A program made the position numbers and the translations under genes. The notes under the pieces are model-generated. The model saw only the letters and a list, made by a program, of their open reading frames with translations, was not told the DNA's origin and did not search any database. A stretch of 64,000 nucleotides of DNA from Bacteroidota bacterium. GTDB taxonomy: Bacteria; Bacteroidota; Bacteroidia; Chitinophagales; Saprospiraceae. Shown here piece after piece: positions 58,086 through 64,000 of this stretch. The stretch spans positions 35,547 to 99,546 of the forward strand of contig JAKQHM010000024.1 of assembly GCA_029572935.1 (NCBI GenBank), in the 5' to 3' direction. Position 1 is the first letter of the stretch. Each line of letters starts with the position of its first letter.

Positions 58086-59021
58086 TTAATACTGAGGGCC
58101 CAGCTTTTCCAGCATATCTGAGGTCATGGCTGCCAGATTGAATTCCGGCTTCCAATCCCAGTCTTTACGGGCAGCAGAGTCGTCGATGGATTCTGTCCAG
58201 GATTCAGCTATCTGTTGCCTGAAATCCGGCTGATAGTCAATATGGAAGTCTGGAATGTGTTTTTTGATCTCCGCTGCAATTTCGGCTGGTGTAAAACTCA
58301 TGCCCGACAGATTGTAACCGGACCTCAGACTCAGTCTGTTCCCATCTGCTTCCATCAGTTCGATCGTGGCACGGATTACATCGTCCATGTAGATCATGGG
58401 CAGTCTGGTGTCTGCTTTCAAAAAACAGGCGTAGTGCTTGTTTTTCAAGGCGCCGTGATAAATTTCAACGGCATAATCTGTGGTCCCACCTTCCGGCAGG
58501 GATTGCCAACCGATGACCCCGGGGTAGCGCAAGGAGCGTACATCCAGGCCGTAGCGTTTGTGATAATATTCGCACCACATTTCTCCGGTAATTTTACTGA
58601 TTCCATATACGGTGCTCGGCATGAAAGAACCAAATTGCGGAGTATTTTGCTTGGGCGTGGTGGGACCATAAATGGCTATTGAACTGGGGAAAAAAATTCG
58701 CTCTATCTTCTTTTCAACGCCCAGGTCCAGCACGTTCAGCAAACCCTGCATGTTTACCTTCCAGGTCAATTCGGGATTTTTTTCTCCGCTGGCGGATAAA
58801 ATGGCGGCCAGATGATATATTTGACTGACGCCCAATTCATCGATAGTCCGGGAAAGTTTTTCCTTGTCCAGAACATCCAGTTCCAGGAACCTTCCGGTTT
58901 GATGTTTGGGAGGCCTGAGATCAGAGGTGATGACCTGATCAGAACCATACTTATTTCTGAGTGCTTCTGCCAGTACGGTGCCAATCTGACCGTTGGATCC
59001 CAGCATCAATATTCTACCCAT
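58086..59021 (-). CDS. SDR-type L-threonine 3-dehydrogenase / NAD-dependent epimerase
   Basis: ILMLGSNGQIGTVLAEAL; PSSIAIYGPTTPKQNTPQ; STVYGISKITGEMWCEYYHKRYGLDVRSLRYPGVIGW. Confidence 0.85.
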   Translation of the reverse strand: MGRILMLGSNGQIGTVLAEALRNKYGSDQVITSDLRPPKHQTGRFLELDVLDKEKLSRTIDELGVSQIYHLAAILSASGEKNPELTWKVNMQGLLNVLDLGVEKKIERIFFPSSIAIYGPTTPKQNTPQFGSFMPSTVYGISKITGEMWCEYYHKRYGLDVRSLRYPGVIGWQSLPEGGTTDYAVEIYHGALKNKHYACFLKADTRLPMIYMDDVIRATIELMEADGNRLSLRSGYNLSGMSFTPAEIAAEIKKHIPDFHIDYQPDFRQQIAESWTESIDDSAARKDWDWKPEFNLAAMTSDMLEKLGPQY

Positions 59022-59032
59022 GGCAAACTTTC

Positions 59033-59046
59033 ATTTGACCGCAAAT
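59033..59046 (-). promoter_or_regulatory. Dyad ATTTG-CGGT-CAAAT upstream of the threonine dehydrogenase-like gene
   Basis: Same TTTGCGGTCAAA core as 57935-57946, 12 nt from the ATG. Confidence 0.4.
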
Positions 59047-59104
59047 AAATGAAATTAGTTACAACTGCTGGAGAATTCTTTACAGAATCGGAGCGGGTAG
59101 TGTC

Positions 59105-60085
59105 TTACTTGAGCTTTAATTTACCCTCGCCCACTTTGTATCCTTTGTTATAGACCTCCACCTGATAGATACCTTTCTGGAAACCGCCAGGGTTGCTGAA
59201 TTTTCCGCATCCCTCTTGCTCCGTATTGGTATAACTTACATTGGCCGTGGTGCTGTATTTTACTTCTTCATTGGTGGCCAGATTGCGGATCATGCCGGAG
59301 CCTGCAGATTCGTTGGTCTGTGTTTCTCCAATGGGGCTGATAATCCGGATGTAAAAAGTTTCCTTTCCACTATCTGTCTGGGCATTTTTGGTGGTTTTGA
59401 AACAAACCTGAAGGAAATCTACCTCTGAGGCTGATGACTTTGACTTGGCTTTTTTGCCGTCTCTGGATTGAAATCCTTCGACTTCCACCTTTGAAAGCTG
59501 GATGGCTGTGGCTTTATTTACCCGGGCCCTGAGTGCCTCCTTTTCGGCTGAAAGGTTTTCCTTTTCATTCATCAGGGAGGATTTGGTCTCTGATAATTCG
59601 CGGTTTTGGGCATCCTTCATCTGAACCTCTTTGCTCAGCTGATCCTTGTCGGCTGACAGCTGCTGATTCTGATTATTCAATTGCTGCACATCTTCTTTCA
59701 GCCTATTGATCTCCGCCACGTATTCACTTAACTTGGCCTTCATAGTGGCCATTTCTTCTCTGGCCTTGCGTAGATTTTTGCTGTCACCTAAAAGCAGGTT
59801 GATTTTGTCCTTCTGGATACGGAGCTCTTCTTTTTGAACTTCAATGCTTCTGTTGAGTTCCTCATTATCCGTCTTCATCGTATTCAATTCCGCGACTGCG
59901 TCCTGATATTGTTTTTCCAGTTCGACCTTTGCCTTATCCAGGTCCATGATTTCGGTCTCCTTGGCTACATTATCCTGCCGTAGACTGTTGTTGTTGACAA
60001 ATTGATACACGTTTGCACCCAATAAGGCCAGGATCGCTACCAGCCCAAAGGCTTTAAGATTTTGATTCGATTTGTTGTCTGCCAT
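59105..60085 (-). CDS. Membrane-anchored coiled-coil protein
   Basis: N-terminal TM (LKAFGLVAILALLGANVYQFV), long heptad region, C-terminal beta domain; no specific family recognised. Confidence 0.65.
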   Translation of the reverse strand: MADNKSNQNLKAFGLVAILALLGANVYQFVNNNSLRQDNVAKETEIMDLDKAKVELEKQYQDAVAELNTMKTDNEELNRSIEVQKEELRIQKDKINLLLGDSKNLRKAREEMATMKAKLSEYVAEINRLKEDVQQLNNQNQQLSADKDQLSKEVQMKDAQNRELSETKSSLMNEKENLSAEKEALRARVNKATAIQLSKVEVEGFQSRDGKKAKSKSSASEVDFLQVCFKTTKNAQTDSGKETFYIRIISPIGETQTNESAGSGMIRNLATNEEVKYSTTANVSYTNTEQEGCGKFSNPGGFQKGIYQVEVYNKGYKVGEGKLKLK

Positions 60086-60163
60086 TTTTCTATCCTTTTA
60101 TTAATTAACTTCGTAAAAATAGGAGTAATTGTCTAATATTGTTAAAACATTTTAAGAAATAAC

Positions 60164-60871
60164 ATGGAGAATCAAAAGTTATTGTTCCTGGATATCGAGA
60201 CGGTGTCCGGAAGTCCTGATTATGAGCAGCTTAATGATCGCTGGAAAGATCTTTGGGCGACGAAATCCCGTTTTATGGCGCTTCAGCATCCGGATCAGAG
60301 TCCGGGGCAATTGTACTCAGACCGGGCCGGCATTTTTGCAGAATTTGGCCGGATCGTATGCATCAGCATCGGATATTTCAATGGTGCCACTTTTCGCGTC
60401 AAAAGTTTTACCGGAGAAGAAGGTGCATTGCTCAGAGAATTTTTCAACCTGGTGGGCCGGCATTTTTCTGATCCCAGACAGCATGGATTCTGTGGTCACA
60501 ACATCCGGGAGTTTGATCTGCCTTATTTATGCAGACGGGCCGTCATCCATCAGATAGAGATCCCGGCCATTCTGCAGCTTTCAGGGAGAAAACCCTGGGA
60601 AACAAATTACATTGTGGACACTCTGGAATTGTGGAAATTTGGAGATGTGAAAAATTTTACCTCGCTGGACCTGTTGGCGGCTTGTCTGGGTTTGCCGACT
60701 TCCAAATCAGATATCAGCGGCAAGGATGTTGGCAAAGTATTCTGGAAAGAAAACGATGTGAATCGGATCGCTCAGTATTGCGAAAAAGATGTGGTGTTGA
60801 CAGCCAGAGTGTACCTGAGACTGGCCGGCAAACCTGCTCTGGACGACGCCCTGGTAGAATACGTGGATTGA
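60164..60871 (+). CDS. 3'-5' exonuclease, RNase H-like / PolB-exo2-like
   Basis: LLFLDIETVSGSPDYEQL (DxE), GHNIREFDLPYLCRR, YCEKDVVLTARVYLRL. Confidence 0.88.
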   Translation: MENQKLLFLDIETVSGSPDYEQLNDRWKDLWATKSRFMALQHPDQSPGQLYSDRAGIFAEFGRIVCISIGYFNGATFRVKSFTGEEGALLREFFNLVGRHFSDPRQHGFCGHNIREFDLPYLCRRAVIHQIEIPAILQLSGRKPWETNYIVDTLELWKFGDVKNFTSLDLLAACLGLPTSKSDISGKDVGKVFWKENDVNRIAQYCEKDVVLTARVYLRLAGKPALDDALVEYVD

Positions 60872-60887
60872 TGGGTAAGCGATAGAA

Positions 60888-62789
60888 TTATTTTTCGGAT
60901 GGGGCCATGAGCTTGTCAAACTTCCTGATGATCTTTTCTTCTCCGATCAGTTCCAGTATGATTTCTTCGATCCGTTCTTTTTGATGGGAAGGAAATTGGG
61001 AAAGCATTTCCCTTAGCAGGATTTCCCGGTGCTTTTCGATCAAATGCAAAATCTTCCTTTCGTACTTTTTCTTTTGTTGCGGATCAGGGGAGCTTTGTTT
61101 TTTTCTGAGGCAATGGTCGCATATTCCGCAATCCGCCTCCGGGTTTTCGCCAAAGTACCGAAGGACAAAGGATTGCCGGCAATCTACGGTGTGTACAAAA
61201 TCTTTCATATACTCCAGTCTGCGCTCATATCTGCTGCGCAATTCATGTATCGCACTCAGATCCGGGATCCTGATATCCGGATCTGCGATGCTTATTATGA
61301 GTGTGGCCTTTGACCTGGGCGTGTATTTGATGAGTTGATTTCGGTTCAGAATAAGCAAAAATTCGCTCAATTCTTCCGAAGATATACCCAACAGTTGAGA
61401 AAGCAGGTCTTCGTGAATTTTGACCGGAACATCCAGGATGGATTCGTACATCCTCAGTATCGTACGGATCCACTCGGTTTCTTTTGCCAGGGATCTTGCT
61501 TCCATTTCCAGGTAGAGCTGGTCCGGTGCCATGTGAAAGTGGAGCAAGCTCGGTTCCAGGGCATCATGCTCCATTTCGATGACTCCTGCCTTTTCAAGAC
61601 AGCGTAGACAGGTATAAATTTCCTTGATTCCCAGGTTGCATGTTGAGGATAATCCAATCAGGTCGGGCGTTATTTCGAAGCTTTTCCGATCGGCTGGGAG
61701 CATCCTGATCAGTTCTTCGTAAAATTTCAGTAGTTTTTCTTCGGAGGGATAATTTGAATTCGCCTTTTCCGATAATTTTAAAAGATCCCGCTCGTGATAC
61801 AACAACACGCCATATGAACGCTGGCCCCCTCTGCCTGCGCGCCCCACTTCCTGAAAATATTCCTCGATGCTGTCCGGCAGATCCATGTGCAGGACCAGAT
61901 TTACATCCGGTTTGTCCACGCCCATTCCAAAAGCGTTGGTGCAACACATCACAGGAGTTTCGTCCCGCAACCACCGATCCAGGGCAGATTTTCGTTCCTG
62001 TAATTCCAGACCGGCGTGATAAAATCCGGCATGGATACCCTGTTGATTCAGGTATCTGGCTGTTGAGACCGTATGACTCCGGTTGCGCATATACACCAGA
62101 GAGGATACGCCTAACTTTTTCAGGATCCTGCTCATTTTGTCCGCCTTGTTTTCTTCTTCCAGGACACTCAGCGATATGTTTTTTCTGACGAAAGAACTTT
62201 TAAAAATGAATGGATTTCTTAATTCCAGTTTTTCGCATATTTCATTTTGAACTTCCGGCGTAGCGGTGGCTGTGAGGGCTATGACCGGACATTCGGAGAT
62301 CTTCCGGAATGCCTGAATTTTGAGATAAGCAGGTCTGAAGTCATGTCCCCATTGGGAAATGCAATGCGCTTCATCCACTGCTAAAAAACTCCAGTTCACC
62401 TGCCGAAACCAGCTGTGCACCAAAAGCGATCCCAGTTTTTCCGGACTGAGATACAGGATTTTGATTTCTCCCTGGATCACCGCATGCATCAGGGATTCCT
62501 GCTCGACAGCATTCAGTCCAGAGTAAAACATCGAAGCCGGGACACCTCTCTTGCGCAATGCCGTGACCTGATCCTGCATGAGCGCGATCAGGGGAGAAAC
62601 GACCAGGCATACACCTTCCAGGATCAGGGCGGGTACCTGATAGCAGAGAGATTTTCCCCCACCGGTAGGCAGCAGAGCAAAAGTATCCTGTGCACGAAGG
62701 ATGGAGGCGATAATGGCGTCCTGTCCGGACCTGAACTCAGAGTATCCCCAATATTGTTTTAAGACCTGTATCGGGAGCTTGGGGTGCAT
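60888..62789 (-). CDS. recQ: ATP-dependent DNA helicase RecQ
   Basis: LLPTGGGKSLCYQVPAL, VDEAHCISQWGHDFRPAY, AFGMGVDKPDVNLVLHMDLPDSIEEYFQEVGRAGRGGQ, zinc-type CGICDHC. Confidence 0.95.
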   Translation of the reverse strand: MHPKLPIQVLKQYWGYSEFRSGQDAIIASILRAQDTFALLPTGGGKSLCYQVPALILEGVCLVVSPLIALMQDQVTALRKRGVPASMFYSGLNAVEQESLMHAVIQGEIKILYLSPEKLGSLLVHSWFRQVNWSFLAVDEAHCISQWGHDFRPAYLKIQAFRKISECPVIALTATATPEVQNEICEKLELRNPFIFKSSFVRKNISLSVLEEENKADKMSRILKKLGVSSLVYMRNRSHTVSTARYLNQQGIHAGFYHAGLELQERKSALDRWLRDETPVMCCTNAFGMGVDKPDVNLVLHMDLPDSIEEYFQEVGRAGRGGQRSYGVLLYHERDLLKLSEKANSNYPSEEKLLKFYEELIRMLPADRKSFEITPDLIGLSSTCNLGIKEIYTCLRCLEKAGVIEMEHDALEPSLLHFHMAPDQLYLEMEARSLAKETEWIRTILRMYESILDVPVKIHEDLLSQLLGISSEELSEFLLILNRNQLIKYTPRSKATLIISIADPDIRIPDLSAIHELRSRYERRLEYMKDFVHTVDCRQSFVLRYFGENPEADCGICDHCLRKKQSSPDPQQKKKYERKILHLIEKHREILLREMLSQFPSHQKERIEEIILELIGEEKIIRKFDKLMAPSEK

Positions 62790-62792
62790 GTT

Positions 62793-63647
62793 TTACCGGA
62801 TTGTCGGATTTTTCAACTTGCCCCTGCTGGATTTTTTTTGTCGTTTGTCCTGATATCCCAGATCAAATAGTTTGTATTGAAAGCCCAGTAAGAAAGTTTG
62901 AAACCAATCATTGTCGTGGATATTTCCACGTTGAGCTCCCGCGGGTGCTTTAATCCCGTTGCCGATCTCGGCAGCGATTCTGCCCCTACTGTTCAATAAC
63001 AAATCATAATCGGCATATTTCCCGGACACATCGTCGAGAAAATCTGTGCTTGTGCTCCTCCACATGGCTTCGATAAATGTTGACCATTTCGAGTTGATCT
63101 GATAGTGCAAGGAGCCTCCAAAACTGAGTGAAGTTGAACTCAACCTGTAAAATGGAGGTCGTCCTGGCAAGCCTTGACCTTCTGTGCCCAATTCCACCAA
63201 TCTGATATCGTTTCCTTCAAAATTCCTCATCGGATCAAAATGGAAAATGCTGAATCCGGCCGATACAATGGGTGACCAACGGCCCAACATTTGATATCCT
63301 CCAAATGGTTTGATATCGAATAAAAAATCAAAATCCTGCACAGTTGAATGAAAACTCAGATTTCTTTTGATTTTCCAATCCTGCTTCGAAATGGCATCTG
63401 ATGCAGTAAGTTGCAATAGATGAAACTGCAAACGGACCCCAAAAAACGGGTGTAGTGAATATCGAACCAATATCCCACCTGCAGCTCTGGTTTGACGCAG
63501 CGAGGCGGCTGCGTTTTCAGTCAGATCTCCTGAATAATTGGCTCCTCCCAGCGACCATCCTGCTTCAAAGTCCTGCGCGTAAGCAACAGGAGCGAATGAA
63601 ATAGAGATTAGATATAATATGATTATAAAGTTTAATACTTTATTCAT
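62793..63647 (-). CDS. DUF6089-like outer-membrane beta-barrel protein
   Basis: Signal peptide; EAGWSLGGANYSGDL; ILVRYSLHPFFGVRLQFHLLQL; alternating-strand pattern. Confidence 0.7.
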   Translation of the reverse strand: MNKVLNFIIILYLISISFAPVAYAQDFEAGWSLGGANYSGDLTENAAASLRQTRAAGGILVRYSLHPFFGVRLQFHLLQLTASDAISKQDWKIKRNLSFHSTVQDFDFLFDIKPFGGYQMLGRWSPIVSAGFSIFHFDPMRNFEGNDIRLVELGTEGQGLPGRPPFYRLSSTSLSFGGSLHYQINSKWSTFIEAMWRSTSTDFLDDVSGKYADYDLLLNSRGRIAAEIGNGIKAPAGAQRGNIHDNDWFQTFLLGFQYKLFDLGYQDKRQKKSSRGKLKNPTIR

Positions 63648-63679
63648 TGATAAAATGTATGATATACATGATTGAAAAG

Positions 63680-63687
63680 CAAATTTA
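63680..63687 (-). promoter_or_regulatory. Putative -7 element TAAATTTG upstream of the DUF6089-like gene
   Basis: + strand caaattta 33 nt upstream of the ATG. Confidence 0.45.
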
Positions 63688-63896
63688 GAATTTTTTTTTC
63701 ACTTGTACCTACTCCATTCCGATCCAGCCTCAACTCAAAAGTGCTGGGCAAGCCTGGTCGCTGAAAAACAGCAGTATTAAGGATACTCAAAGAGCTTTAC
63801 TATACCGCGATTTTTTTCATATATTAAAAATAGTTAATATTTAAGTGATGTATTTACGACACAACTGTCCAAAATAATTTTTTAAAATTAAACTTT

Positions 63897-63923
63897 CCCA
63901 CTTTTTGTCGCGCAAAAAGTGGG
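63897..63923. repeat. 11-bp perfect inverted repeat cccactttttg-tcgcg-caaaaagtggg
   Basis: Arms 63897-63907 and 63913-63923 in an intergenic region at the window edge. Confidence 0.75.
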
Positions 63924-64000
63924 CAAAAACGCAGCCTTTTCTAAGGCGGCTTCTCCTTTGGCTACTATAGTCCATACTAGCCTCTTTTTGCAAGTTTTAC

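Noticed and set aside
1-64000. CRISPR arrays, transposases, prophage genes, rRNA or tRNA genes
   Set aside because: No regularly spaced repeats, no transposase/integrase motifs and no cloverleaf or rRNA-like sequence recognised by eye; tRNAscan-SE/Infernal would be needed for certainty.

Overview
The window looks like chromosomal DNA from a Bacteroidota bacterium, probably Saprospiria-like. Evidence: TAnnTTTG-type -7 promoter elements, type IX secretion (T9SS) C-terminal sorting domains, gldA/F/G genes, and the ftsX-DUF3098-uppP-truB gene order. Most of it is ordinary coding sequence. Notable blocks are: (i) two complete but divergent gldA-gldF-gldG ABC operons about 20 kb apart; (ii) a ~15.6 kb surface-polysaccharide locus (28.4-44.0 kb) with a CDP-glucose / C-methyl sugar branch, flippase, putative polymerase and several glycosyltransferases; (iii) an FtsE-like ABC protein that keeps Walker A but has lost the Q-loop Gln, signature GG, Walker-B Glu and H-loop His, so it looks like a pseudo-ATPase; (iv) a large secreted protein joining a CGPC thioredoxin-like domain to SprB/Ig/PKD repeats and a T9SS tail; (v) a TonB receptor-PnuC pair with no visible TPP riboswitch; (vi) several small dyads and palindromes in intergenic regions. 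I saw no CRISPR array, rRNA, obvious tRNA, prophage or transposase. Family calls come from motif recognition by eye; no database search was run.
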